From assembly GCF_014645815.1 (NCBI RefSeq), contig NZ_BMML01000018.1:1-64000 (forward strand): a stretch of DNA of 64,000 nucleotides. Direction: 5' to 3'. The translations under genes and the position numbers were made by a program. Positions 45,227-53,754 of this stretch are shown piece by piece. The DNA comes from Streptomyces fuscichromogenes (GTDB lineage Bacteria; Actinomycetota; Actinomycetes; Streptomycetales; Streptomycetaceae). Position 1 is the first letter of the stretch, and each line of letters opens with the position of its first letter. The notes beneath the pieces are model-generated. The model did no database searches. It was not told where the DNA came from and saw only the letters and a list, made by a program, of their open reading frames with translations.

Positions 45227-47308
45227 ATGCATGTGAAGGCCGTGGGCGGAGACCACATAGAATTCGGATCCAGCGGCACTTTCGGCGAAGCGATAGGAAA
45301 GGTGGAAAACCACTACTATCGAGGCCCTGTGCCCATGGCGGAGGCTTCCTTGCCGCCCGTATCGAATAGCTTCTCGGGGCGCCTGGATGAACTTGACGAA
45401 ATCCTGCGCTTATTACGTCCCAACGAAGGCGGTGGTCGCGAACCCGCTGTCCTCGTCTCTGCCGTTTCAGGCCTCGGCGGCATCGGAAAAACGGCCTTGG
45501 CGGTGGTCGCGGCCCGGCGCGCCGTGCGTGAGGGATGGTTCCCCGGCGGGGTAATATTCATGGATCTTCGAGGGTATGACGAAGCCCCGGCGGGTCCGGA
45601 TCAGGTCGCTCTTGCACTTCTTGAAGCGCTTGGAATCCGAGACCTAGAGCTTCCGAACAGCACAATGGCTCGCTATGCCCTGCTCCGAACTCTGCTCAAC
45701 AAAAAAGAAGAACCGATGCTTCTGCTTCTGGACAACGTTTCACATCCTGAGCAGATTATGCCTGTCCTTCCTGAGTCCGCCAGGCATCGGGTATTGATCA
45801 CATCTCGGCACAGAATTCCACAAGTCGGAGCGCGACTTGTCCCTCTTGGGGCACTCGAAGACGATGCGGCGAATTCGCTGCTCGATCGAGCTTTACGTGT
45901 CGCTACGTCCGAAAATGATACGCGGATCGCCGACGATTCAGCTGCTGCTATGCAGTTGATCGAGGCCTGCGGTTCCCTCCCGCTGGCCCTTCAGATTGCT
46001 GTCGCGCTCCTCGCAATGGATGCGAGAATGAGCGTTCGGGAATTGGCTGAGGAGATTTCCCTCGATCGACTCGAAGACGGAAGCCGCAGCGTTCGGGCCA
46101 CTTTTTCCCTCTCGTACCACCGGTTGCAACCCGAGCAAGCACACCTTTTTCGGATCCTGTCGATCGCTCCCGGCGTGGACATCGGTATGGATGGCATTGC
46201 ATCACTTCTCGGCGGGCAGAAGTCGGTCCGTCCGGTCCTGGCCGCCCTGCATCGTGCGCATCTGGTTGAAACAGGCTTACGCCCCGGGCGTTGGCGCATG
46301 CATGACCTGGTTCGAGAGTATGGCTCCGAGTTGATATCGGAAGCCGAGCGCGAAGAGGCGGAGGGGCGCATACTGGATTATTATGACCGATGTATGTGTG
46401 AAGCCGTTTCGTATGTTCGACCCCTCCCTACGGATGCGATTCCCGTTATATTCAACAGCCGAGCCCAGGCTTTGGAGTGGCTGGATCGTGAGCGTACAGG
46501 ATTGGTGTCGGCGACCGAGCTGTCCGGTAATATCGTTCATTCGGAAAAAGTCGTTCATATGGCTCTCAGGATGTGGCGTTACCTGGTTTTTCGTCGGTAC
46601 TTTGAGGACTATGCGACGGTGAGCTCCGCCGCCCAGCAGGCCGCCAGCCGCGTGGGAGACGTGGATGGCGAGGCCAAGGCGTGGAACAACCTGGGATGTG
46701 CTTTTCTGGAGCTTGGGCACGTGCAGAAAGCCATTGATGCCCATAGCCGTGCGCGCGACATTCTCCGGGCGATGCCGAATGGCATTGGAGAGGCAAGTGC
46801 GCTGAACAATCTGGGTGTCGCATTTCGAGAGGCTGGGCAGCTGGATTCATCTATAGCGGCTCACGAGCGTGCGCGAGACCAGTTCCATGATCAAGGAATG
46901 AGTATAGGGGAGGCGGGAACCTGGGATAATCTCGGAGTGTCGCTGCGAATGAAAGGCAGGACCGTCGAAGCGAAAGCGGCTCATCATCGGGCCTACGAAA
47001 TATGTAATTCAATTTACAATGACCTGGGCAAGTGCAGAGCTCGCCACAACTTGGGTCTAGATCTGGTTGCGTGCGGTCAAATGGAGGAAGCCTGCGCAGC
47101 GTACGAAGAGGCCGCCGAGATCGCCACCAGCTTGGAAGACTTCTTCTACCTGGGTGAAATATTACGCGATCTGGCATGCGGACTGCACGCTGTGGATGAC
47201 GTGGTTTCAGCGCGTGCCGCCTGGAACCGGGCAGCGTCGGCCTTCGAGACCGCCGGAGCTCACGCCGAGGCTTCCGATGCGCGTTCCCTGGCTGCCCGCG
47301 ACGCATAA
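45227..47308 (+). CDS. NB-ARC/TPR STAND signalling protein with five TTA codons
   Basis: The protein has 693 residues. A 45-residue N-terminal leader (EFGSSGTFGEAIG...VENHYYRGPVP) precedes an NB-ARC ATPase (~50-330: P-loop GLGGIGKT 82-89, LLLLDNV, VLITSRH, SLPLAL), an MHDLVREYG motif (~358) and five or more TPR repeats (~455-690, e.g. AWNNLGCAFLELGHVQKAIDAHSRA). It lacks the SARP/BTAD or HTH domain of AfsR-like regulators, so it is a sensor/oligomerisation module with a minimal N-terminus. TTA codons at 62, 63, 223, 351 and 646 predict strict dependence on the bldA leucyl-tRNA. GC and codon use differ from neighbours, suggesting acquisition. The weak ribosome site implies coupling to the DUF397 gene. 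Confidence 0.88.
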   Translation: MHVKAVGGDHIEFGSSGTFGEAIGKVENHYYRGPVPMAEASLPPVSNSFSGRLDELDEILRLLRPNEGGGREPAVLVSAVSGLGGIGKTALAVVAARRAVREGWFPGGVIFMDLRGYDEAPAGPDQVALALLEALGIRDLELPNSTMARYALLRTLLNKKEEPMLLLLDNVSHPEQIMPVLPESARHRVLITSRHRIPQVGARLVPLGALEDDAANSLLDRALRVATSENDTRIADDSAAAMQLIEACGSLPLALQIAVALLAMDARMSVRELAEEISLDRLEDGSRSVRATFSLSYHRLQPEQAHLFRILSIAPGVDIGMDGIASLLGGQKSVRPVLAALHRAHLVETGLRPGRWRMHDLVREYGSELISEAEREEAEGRILDYYDRCMCEAVSYVRPLPTDAIPVIFNSRAQALEWLDRERTGLVSATELSGNIVHSEKVVHMALRMWRYLVFRRYFEDYATVSSAAQQAASRVGDVDGEAKAWNNLGCAFLELGHVQKAIDAHSRARDILRAMPNGIGEASALNNLGVAFREAGQLDSSIAAHERARDQFHDQGMSIGEAGTWDNLGVSLRMKGRTVEAKAAHHRAYEICNSIYNDLGKCRARHNLGLDLVACGQMEEACAAYEEAAEIATSLEDFFYLGEILRDLACGLHAVDDVVSARAAWNRAASAFETAGAHAEASDARSLAARDA

Positions 47309-47475
47309 CACTTTTGTACTGGAAGATTCCGATTGCTGTCGAATACCGGCGTCTCAAGGTGTGGGCGTCTGTGACACGACGAGGTCCGAGTCTGTGCCGA
47401 ACCGGTATCGGCGCCGGCGCCACTTCGGCTCAAAGTGGCTCGAGGGCATGGGAGTTGTTCAGCAGAGGCCGTGTA

Positions 47476-48252
47476 ATGTCCTGTCGTGTGCTGGCTGAAC
47501 AACGACATCAACTCATCCTGCAGGCGTTGAGATCCGGTGGCACCGTCACCGTGACCGAACTTGCGGATCGTCTGGAAGCCAGTGCCGCGACCGTCCGTCG
47601 TGATCTCCTCAAGCTGGAGGAGGACGGGTTGCTCACGCGAGTCCACGGCGGGGCGGTCGTCGAGGAGGATCCCGCGCCGTTCACCGAGGCCGCCGAAGCC
47701 CAGCCGGATGCGAAGGACGCCATAGCCGCCCAGGCGGCCACGATGATCGAGGACGGTCAGTCGGTCATCCTTGACTCCGGATCGACCGTCTACCGTCTGG
47801 CCCGCCGGTTGCACGGGCGCCGGATCACCGTGATCACCAACAACCTGGCGGTGTACGAGGAACTCGTCCGGGACGAGAGCGTCGAACTCATGCTGCTCGG
47901 CGGCATGGTAGTACGAGAGTCGCGCATGCTGGACGGCTTCATGGCGGAGGACAACCTGCGTCAGGTGCACGCCGACTGGCTCTTCATGGGAGCGTGCGGC
48001 GTCCGCGCGGGCGCCCAGGTCATGGACACCACGGTCGCCGAAGTGCCGGCCAGACGGGCCATGATCGCCGCCAGCGACAGGGTGGCTCTCCTTGTGGACG
48101 ACACTAAGTTCCCCGGAACCGGCATGGTCAGGATCTGCGGTCCGGAGGACCTGGATGTCGTCGTGACCAACGCGCCTTCCGGCACCGCTGTCCGGACGGC
48201 GTTGGAAGAAGCGGGTGTGGCCGTGGTGCAGGTGGGCATCGTCGGAGCCTAG
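47476..48252 (+). CDS. DeoR/GlpR-family transcriptional regulator
   Basis: The protein has 258 residues. The N-terminal DeoR HTH (residues ~7-60) contains VTVTELADRLEASAATVRRDLLKLEEDGLLTRVHGGA. The C-terminal sugar-phosphate isomerase-like sensor (~75-250) has ILDSGSTVYRLARRL, ITVITNNL and VDDTKF. Such proteins repress sugar or nucleoside catabolic genes until a phosphorylated sugar binds. No catabolic operon is adjacent, so the target is unknown. AGAGG precedes ATG 47476; GTG 47488 is possible. Its TAG overlaps the convergent sirtuin stop (CTAG, 48249-48252), so the two genes have interlocked ends. Confidence 0.9.
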   Translation: MSCRVLAEQRHQLILQALRSGGTVTVTELADRLEASAATVRRDLLKLEEDGLLTRVHGGAVVEEDPAPFTEAAEAQPDAKDAIAAQAATMIEDGQSVILDSGSTVYRLARRLHGRRITVITNNLAVYEELVRDESVELMLLGGMVVRESRMLDGFMAEDNLRQVHADWLFMGACGVRAGAQVMDTTVAEVPARRAMIAASDRVALLVDDTKFPGTGMVRICGPEDLDVVVTNAPSGTAVRTALEEAGVAVVQVGIVGA

Positions 48253-48986
48253 GAGCCGTTCTCCGTGCTCAGCCGTCGTGTCAGCTTCGGCAGCGCGGTG
48301 CCGATGGGTTCTCGGACGATTTCGTCGGCGCGGTCGTCGTACGGTGTCGGCTCGGCGTTGACGATGATCAGCCGGGCCCCGTGGTCGGCGGCGACACCGG
48401 CGAGGCCGGCGGCGGGCTGCACCTGGAGGCTGCTGCCGACCGCGATGAACACCGTGCAGGCCTTGCTGATGACGAGGGCCTCACCGAGTACGGCCGGATC
48501 CAGCTGCTCCCCGAACATCACCGTCGCCGATTTCAGGATTCCGCCGCACTCCAGACACGGCGGATCCTCCTCGCCGGCCGCGACCCGGGCGAGGGCGTCC
48601 TCCATCGGACCCCGCGCCTGACACTTCGTGCACACGACACTCCGCGCGCTGCCGTGCAGTTCCAGCACCTTGCGGGCGGGCATACCACCGAGCTGATGTA
48701 GTCCGTCGACGTTCTGCGTGATCACTCTGACCGGCACGCCGGACCACTCCAACTCGGCCACCGCCCGGTGCGCGGCGTTCGGCTCGGCCTGGAGCGTGCG
48801 GTTCCTGCGGCGCATCTGCCAGGACCGGCGCCGGATCTCCGGGTCGTTCATGTAGTACTCGTACGTCACGAGCTTCTCGGCCCCGGGATCCTTCCGCCAC
48901 AGCCCGTCGGGCCCGCGATAGTCAGGGATCCCGGAATCGGTGGAGATGCCTGCGCCACTCAGGATGGCGACGAGAGGCTTGTTCAT
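48249..48986 (-). CDS. Sir2/CobB-type NAD-dependent protein deacylase
   Basis: This 245-residue sirtuin has AILSGAGISTDSGIPDYRG (NAD-binding loop), ITQNVDGLHQLGG (catalytic channel), active-site His in LELHGSA, a Zn site of four Cys (VCTKC and PPCLECGG), MFGEQLD, and GSSLQVQPAAGL. It removes acyl groups from lysines while converting NAD to nicotinamide and O-acyl-ADP-ribose. The macrodomain protein at 34926 could dispose of that product. It is convergent with the DeoR gene with overlapping stops. Confidence 0.92.
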   Translation of the reverse strand: MNKPLVAILSGAGISTDSGIPDYRGPDGLWRKDPGAEKLVTYEYYMNDPEIRRRSWQMRRRNRTLQAEPNAAHRAVAELEWSGVPVRVITQNVDGLHQLGGMPARKVLELHGSARSVVCTKCQARGPMEDALARVAAGEEDPPCLECGGILKSATVMFGEQLDPAVLGEALVISKACTVFIAVGSSLQVQPAAGLAGVAADHGARLIIVNAEPTPYDDRADEIVREPIGTALPKLTRRLSTENGS

Positions 48987-49161
48987 GGGCCGAGACTAGG
49001 ACGCCTGCGCGGAGAGTGGCGAACGGATATCAGGGACCGAGGGGCACGCGGTATCAGCGTCATGGCAGACGTGCCCCCACCGCCTGGGCGGGCGCACCGC
49101 GCAGAAGCTGCCGGAACCGAGTTCATCGGGGTCGACCCGACAGCGAAGCGCCACCGCACTG

Positions 49162-49629
49162 TCACGGGCAGGTGGTGTTCGACTGACCCTGGATGTGGGC
49201 GTCCGCGTAGTCCGCGATTTTCACCCACTCCGTGGTCTTGCCGCGGCGGTCGTACGTGCGGGTGAAGTTGGTGATGCTGTCGAAGTAGACCTTGTAGCAC
49301 CAGCCGGCGTCGATCTGCAGGACGTCCCAGTCCTGATTCTCCGGAGTGTGCTCGTGGCCCAGCAACAGATACTGCTTCTGAGCCACGCCGTCGCTGCTGC
49401 AACTCGGCCGCGTGGTGGTGGCGTCTCCGGTGGAACCGCTGGAGGTGCACCAGTTGAAGAGTGCGGTCGCGGTCGCCCCTGTGTCGTTGTACGTGGACGA
49501 GCATCCGGCGATGCTGCAGTTCGGGCCGGCGTAGGCCGGGGTGGGACTAGCGATCCCGGCGATCGCGAGCACCGAGACGATCGCCACCGCCCGGCTCCGG
49601 TTGAACTGGAAGAACTTGAGCGCCTGCAT
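49162..49629 (-). CDS. Small secreted protein with six cysteines, unknown function
   Basis: The protein has 155 residues. A classical Sec signal (~1-34, FNRSRAVAIVSVLAIAGIASPTPAYA|G) is followed by a Ser/Thr/Asn-rich mature region with six Cys (CSIAGC, FNWC, RPSC, GWCYK, NTTC), consistent with three disulfides. Motifs such as QIDAGWCYKVYFDSITNFTRTYDRRGKTTEWVKIADY suggest a small beta-sandwich. I recognise no family. It is monocistronic and lies in the lower-GC accessory stretch. It could be an extracellular signal, inhibitor or cell-surface protein; none is demonstrated. Confidence 0.75.
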   Translation of the reverse strand: MQALKFFQFNRSRAVAIVSVLAIAGIASPTPAYAGPNCSIAGCSSTYNDTGATATALFNWCTSSGSTGDATTTRPSCSSDGVAQKQYLLLGHEHTPENQDWDVLQIDAGWCYKVYFDSITNFTRTYDRRGKTTEWVKIADYADAHIQGQSNTTCP

Positions 49630-50869
49630 GTCTGGCCTTCCCCGTCTGGCACTGGTCAGCCCGCATGCTAGCCATCAACTGATCGAACTGGAAAGAAAGT
49701 TGCTAATCCGAGCCCATGCCAGTGGTGCACGGGGTGGCCCGCCGTCGCGCGCATGGGGGAGGGGGACTCCAGAGCACCACGCGGACAGCACCGACCAAGG
49801 CGCAAGGTTCCGAGCCCTCGAAGGTCGTACTCCGCCGCCCGCCGAGGGACTGTCACCCGAAGACCCTGTGCGACGGCTCAGGCCTCTCCTGACGAGCGAA
49901 CCGATCGGCCGCCTTCAGATGCATTCGCTTTCGTCCCCGATGTTTTCCCTGAAGGCCTTATGATGACTGTTGATGCCTGAGCGTCGTGTCCTGCTTGTCC
50001 TCGCTCCACCCTGATATGGGTGCGCTCACCTACGTCAATGCAATTCCTGCAGCAAGCAGACCAAATCCCTGGGGACCCCCAGAAGCGGACCATGGATCGC
50101 CTGCGGGAGGTGACCAGTCCGGACCCGCGGGAGCCCAGCCGACGGCATTGAAGGAGAACGCCGCAACGTCGAGCCCTGGACAAGCCGACCCTCGCGAAGC
50201 AAAAGATCACGCTTGCGGTCGCACCGGCTGCCAACATCCCGCCTGCCCACTTGATGAACCGAGGTGACATGCGATCACTGCCTCCGTGAGGGCGTGAATT
50301 ACTAACGGCAATCTCTGATTGTTTCCTTTGAGATCATCCAATCCTCCGACCTTACAAGAATGGTCAACCCTGGAGGATGGGTCAGGTGCCGGCGTGTGAG
50401 ATTAAAAGGGCGCGCATAAAATTTCGAAATGCGACCCCGGTGTCTTCGTCGTTGCTCGTCTGCGGCGGTGACGAGGTGCGACTCGCGCGATATCTGTCGC
50501 TCAAAGGGAGCCGGCAAGGCGGCCGGAGTGAAGTCTTCTCGGCAACGCGACGCTCCTCACGTTACGTACCGCGACCGGAGGCTCCACGTGACCTACGCGA
50601 TCACCGCACGGCTGTCTCGATGCCCACAGAGCGACCGCCGGGCACCTGGCCCGGCTCCTGCATCGGCACCGCGAGCGCGTCGGGACCCACAAGGCGCCCC
50701 AGCCTTGGGCGTCTTCCGGCAGGCACCCCTACTCCTGTGGTGGTCGCACGTCCCAACTCGCAGGCGACAGCGCAATATCCCTGCCCACGCCCCACCGCCC
50801 CCGTACGAGGGACTGCCCACGCCCCGGTCCCCTCCACCGCGGACCACGAGTGGATGTCACCCCGTCCGC
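49630..50869. other. 1.24-kb stretch without a convincing gene
   Basis: Open frames here are short and overlap on both strands without consistent third-position GC or ribosome sites. A minus-strand frame (50270-49878) opens with a signal-like MSPRFIKWAGGMLAAGATAS but turns Arg/Cys/Ser-rich at once. Around 50290-50420 the sequence is AT-rich (ATTAAAAGGG, CATAAAATTTCG). It most resembles decayed accessory DNA; I see no tRNA, repeat boundary or transposase remnant. Confidence 0.5.
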
Positions 50870-51364
50870 TCAGCCCACCCGGTCGCCGTTCTCCAGTTCG
50901 GCGGTGCCGGAGCCCTCGGTCAGTACGTCCAGTGCGGCCAGTACGCGGCGGCCCAGTGAGCCCGGCAGGAGGGCGGGCAGTTCCGTGTGCGGGACCAGGC
51001 GCCAGGACAGCAGCTCCTCCTCCTGGAGGCGGATCGCCTTGAGGTCGGCGTCGGAGAGCACGCCACCGTCGTACAGATAGGCGACGATCGGCGGTCGGCC
51101 GGTGCCGTGCACCCAGTCCACCGCGAGCAGCCGCCCCATCTCGCGATCCAGACCGATCTCCTCCAGGGTCTCCCGCCGGGCACCCTGGCGCGGGGTCTCA
51201 CCGTCGTCGGACTCGACGGTTCCGCCCGGCAGGGCCCAGCCGTCCCGGTAGTTGGGCTCGACGAGCAGCACCCGTCCCTCGGCGTCCCGGAAGAGCGCGG
51301 CGGCCCCGGCGAGGATCCGGGGGAGGCTCGCGATGTACGCGGCGTAGGCGTCAGTCGTGGTCAC
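50870..51364 (-). CDS. Nudix hydrolase
   Basis: The protein has 164 residues from GTG 51364. The Nudix box is GGTVESDDGETPRQGARRET plus LEEIGL: the E-x7-RETLEEIGL part is canonical, while the first loop is two residues longer than the usual G-x5-E. It hydrolyses nucleoside-diphosphate-linked compounds. Its start overlaps the stop of the ADP-ribosylglycohydrolase gene (GTGA), so it is translated with it, making ADP-ribose pyrophosphatase activity the best guess. Confidence 0.9.
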   Translation of the reverse strand: MTTTDAYAAYIASLPRILAGAAALFRDAEGRVLLVEPNYRDGWALPGGTVESDDGETPRQGARRETLEEIGLDREMGRLLAVDWVHGTGRPPIVAYLYDGGVLSDADLKAIRLQEEELLSWRLVPHTELPALLPGSLGRRVLAALDVLTEGSGTAELENGDRVG

Positions 51365-52455
51365 TCGGGAAGCGTAGCCAGTGCGCAGGCCGTGTTCGTC
51401 CGGGCGAGGCGCACGGTGCGCTCCGCCAGGTCGCTGACACGGGCCCCGTCGAAGCCGAGGACGGCGCTGCGGACCGTGTCCTCGAGCGGGGTCTTCCAGC
51501 GGTCCGGGACGGCCGCCGCGCCGGTCAGCACCCCGGCCACCGAACCCGCCGTCGCCCCGTTGGAGTCGGTGTCCAGGCCGCCGCGCACGGTGAGGGCGAT
51601 GGTCCGGGTGAAGTCGCCGTCGCCGTAGAGCAGCCCGGCGGTGAGGACGGCCACGTTCGGGACGACATGGATCCAGCCGAGGCCGGAGGTCTCGCGGGAG
51701 ACCGTGCCGAGGGTGTCCTCCCAGCTCAGCCGCGTCTCGTGGAGGGAGACGACCCGGCGCACGGTCCTGGCCAGGCGGCAGCTCGCCGGTACGACGGTGA
51801 GCGCGGCGTCGACCGCCTGCCGCACCGTCGGCGCGGTGAACGCCGCGGAGATCAGTGCGGCGGCCCACATCGCCCCGTACACCCCGTTCCCCGAATGGGA
51901 GAGCACGGCGTCGCGGCGGGCCAGGGCGGCGGCCCGGTGCGGGGCGCCGGGGCAGGTCCAGCCGAAGACGTCGGCCCGGATCAGTGCGCCGATCCACTCA
52001 TGGCAGGGGTTGTCGTAGGTGGCGGTGAGCGGCGGTTTCAGCCCGTTGACGAGGTTGCGGTAGGCGGCCCGTTCCGCCGTGAACGTCTGGAGGTAGGGCA
52101 GCCTCTGCAGCCACAGCTCGCCGACCTGCTCGGTGCCGAAGCCGAAGCCGTGGGTCTCCAGGAGGTGCAGGCCGAGGATCGCGTAGTCGATGTCGTCGTC
52201 GCGGCAGCTGCCGTGGACGCGGCCGCGCACGCACTGCCGCCACTCGGGGCGCAGGGCGAGGGCGTCGCTCTCGTCGGCGGGCTCGGGAAGGTAGTCGTCG
52301 AGCGGCAGGGCGGCGGCCCGCCGCAGATAGCCGTCGATGCGCTCACGGGTCCACAGATCGCCCCGTTCGACCGGCTTGCCGAGCATGTTGCCCGCGATCC
52401 GGCCGAGCCAGCCGCCGAGCACGCGGTCGGCGAACTCCTGCCCCGGACTGCTCAT
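51361..52455 (-). CDS. ADP-ribosylglycohydrolase-family protein
   Basis: The protein has 364 residues. The N-terminal GGWLGRIAGNMLGKPVE matches the ADPRH fold entry, CRDDDIDYAILGLHLLE gives the first metal-binding Asp cluster, and TVRGGLDTDSNGATAGSVAG gives the second (D-T-D-S-N). These enzymes remove ADP-ribose from Arg or from other adducts using two Mg2+. Coupling with a Nudix gene suggests released ADP-ribose is cleaved to AMP and ribose phosphate. ATG 52455 fits the family start. Confidence 0.9.
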   Translation of the reverse strand: MSSPGQEFADRVLGGWLGRIAGNMLGKPVERGDLWTRERIDGYLRRAAALPLDDYLPEPADESDALALRPEWRQCVRGRVHGSCRDDDIDYAILGLHLLETHGFGFGTEQVGELWLQRLPYLQTFTAERAAYRNLVNGLKPPLTATYDNPCHEWIGALIRADVFGWTCPGAPHRAAALARRDAVLSHSGNGVYGAMWAAALISAAFTAPTVRQAVDAALTVVPASCRLARTVRRVVSLHETRLSWEDTLGTVSRETSGLGWIHVVPNVAVLTAGLLYGDGDFTRTIALTVRGGLDTDSNGATAGSVAGVLTGAAAVPDRWKTPLEDTVRSAVLGFDGARVSDLAERTVRLARTNTACALATLPE

Positions 52456-52614
52456 GGCTGTGCTCTACCCGCTTTCCGGCCTTGCCTCCCAGGCGGTTGA
52501 CGGCTTCTGCCCAGGGTTCGGGCGGAGCATGACGGGGAGGGTGTCCTCCGGTTAAGGTCACAGCGGCGCGACCGGCCTTGACGTGCGCGAGGCCCGTAGA
52601 GCAAGGGGATACAG

Positions 52615-53745
52615 GTGACACAGCGCGTGCTCATCGCCGCGGACAAGTTCAAGGGCTCGCTGACGGCCGTACAGGTCGCCGAGCGGGTCACGGCGGGGCT
52701 CAGGCGGATCGTGCCCGGCCTCGACGTCGAGGCGCTGCCCGTCGCGGACGGCGGGGACGGCACGGTGGCCGCGGCCGTCGCGGCCGGATTCGAGCGGCAC
52801 GAGCGGGAGGTCGCCGGCCCGCTGGGGCAGGAGGTCACCGCCGCGTTCGCGCTGCGCGACGACACCGCGGTCGTGGAGATGGCCGAGGCGAGCGGTCTCC
52901 AGCGGCTGCCCCGGGGCGTCTTCGCGCCCCTGACGGCCTCCACGTACGGCTCCGGAGAGCTGCTGCGGGCCGCGCTGGACGCCGGTGCGCGCACGATCGT
53001 CTTCGGTGTCGGGGGGAGCGCCACGACCGACGGCGGTGCCGGGATGCTGTCGGCGCTCGGGGCACGGTTCCTGGACGAGGACGGCGAACCGGTGCCGCCG
53101 GGCGGCGGCGGCCTCGCCGGCCTGGCCCGCGCGGACCTGTCCGGCCTGGACCCGCGGCTGGCCGCCGTCGACCTGATCCTCGCCAGTGACGTCGACAACC
53201 CGCTCACCGGCCCCAAGGGCGCGCCCGCCGTGTACGGCCCGCAGAAGGGGGCCTCGCCGGACGACGTGGCGGCCCTGGACGAGGCGCTGAGCCACTTCGC
53301 CAAGGTGGTGGAGGCCGAGGCCGGCCCGCGCGCCGCCGGGTACGCGACCGCGCCGGGCGCCGGGGCCGCCGGGGGCATCGGGTACGGTGCCCTGCTGCTC
53401 GGCGCCCGTTTCCGGCCCGGTATCGAGATCATGCTCGACGTCCTGGGCTTCACGCCCGCGCTGGAGCGGGCGTCGCTGGTGATCACCGGCGAGGGCTCGC
53501 TGGACGAGCAGACCCTGCACGGGAAGGCGCCGGCCGGAGTGGCGGCCGCGGCGCGCGCCGCGGACAAGGAGGTCGTGGCGGTGTGCGGCCGCCTGGCCCT
53601 GCCGCCCGCGGCGCTCGGCCGGGCCGGGATCCGCCGTGCCTACCCGCTGACCGAGCTCGAACCCGACGTGGTGAAGTGCATCGCGGACGCCGGACCGATC
53701 CTGGAACGGGTCGCCGAGCAGATCGCGCGGGACTTTCTCCGCTGA
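52615..53745 (+). CDS. Glycerate kinase (GK-I family)
   Basis: The enzyme has 376 residues from a GTG start behind CAAGGGGATACAG. Family marks are VLIAADKFKGSLTAVQVAERV, LPVADGGDGTV, EMAEASGLQRL, GVGGSATTDGGAGML, LASDVDNPLTGPKGA and VITGEGSLDEQT. It phosphorylates D-glycerate to 2- or 3-phosphoglycerate and feeds glyoxylate, serine or purine-derived carbon into glycolysis. It is monocistronic, and its 3' end converges on the alpha/beta hydrolase gene 9 bp away. Confidence 0.93.
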   Translation: MTQRVLIAADKFKGSLTAVQVAERVTAGLRRIVPGLDVEALPVADGGDGTVAAAVAAGFERHEREVAGPLGQEVTAAFALRDDTAVVEMAEASGLQRLPRGVFAPLTASTYGSGELLRAALDAGARTIVFGVGGSATTDGGAGMLSALGARFLDEDGEPVPPGGGGLAGLARADLSGLDPRLAAVDLILASDVDNPLTGPKGAPAVYGPQKGASPDDVAALDEALSHFAKVVEAEAGPRAAGYATAPGAGAAGGIGYGALLLGARFRPGIEIMLDVLGFTPALERASLVITGEGSLDEQTLHGKAPAGVAAAARAADKEVVAVCGRLALPPAALGRAGIRRAYPLTELEPDVVKCIADAGPILERVAEQIARDFLR

Positions 53746-53754
53746 GGGCGGCCC

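Noticed and set aside
45227-47308. Calling the NB-ARC/TPR protein an AfsR/SARP regulator
   Set aside because: No winged-helix or BTAD domain precedes the P-loop; only about 45 residues lie upstream of the NB-ARC region.
49878-50270. Minus-strand frame starting with a signal-like MSPRFIKWAGGMLAAGATAS
   Set aside because: After ~30 residues it becomes Arg/Cys/Ser-rich without structure; overlapping frames on both strands are equally long. Possibly a decayed gene, but not supportable.
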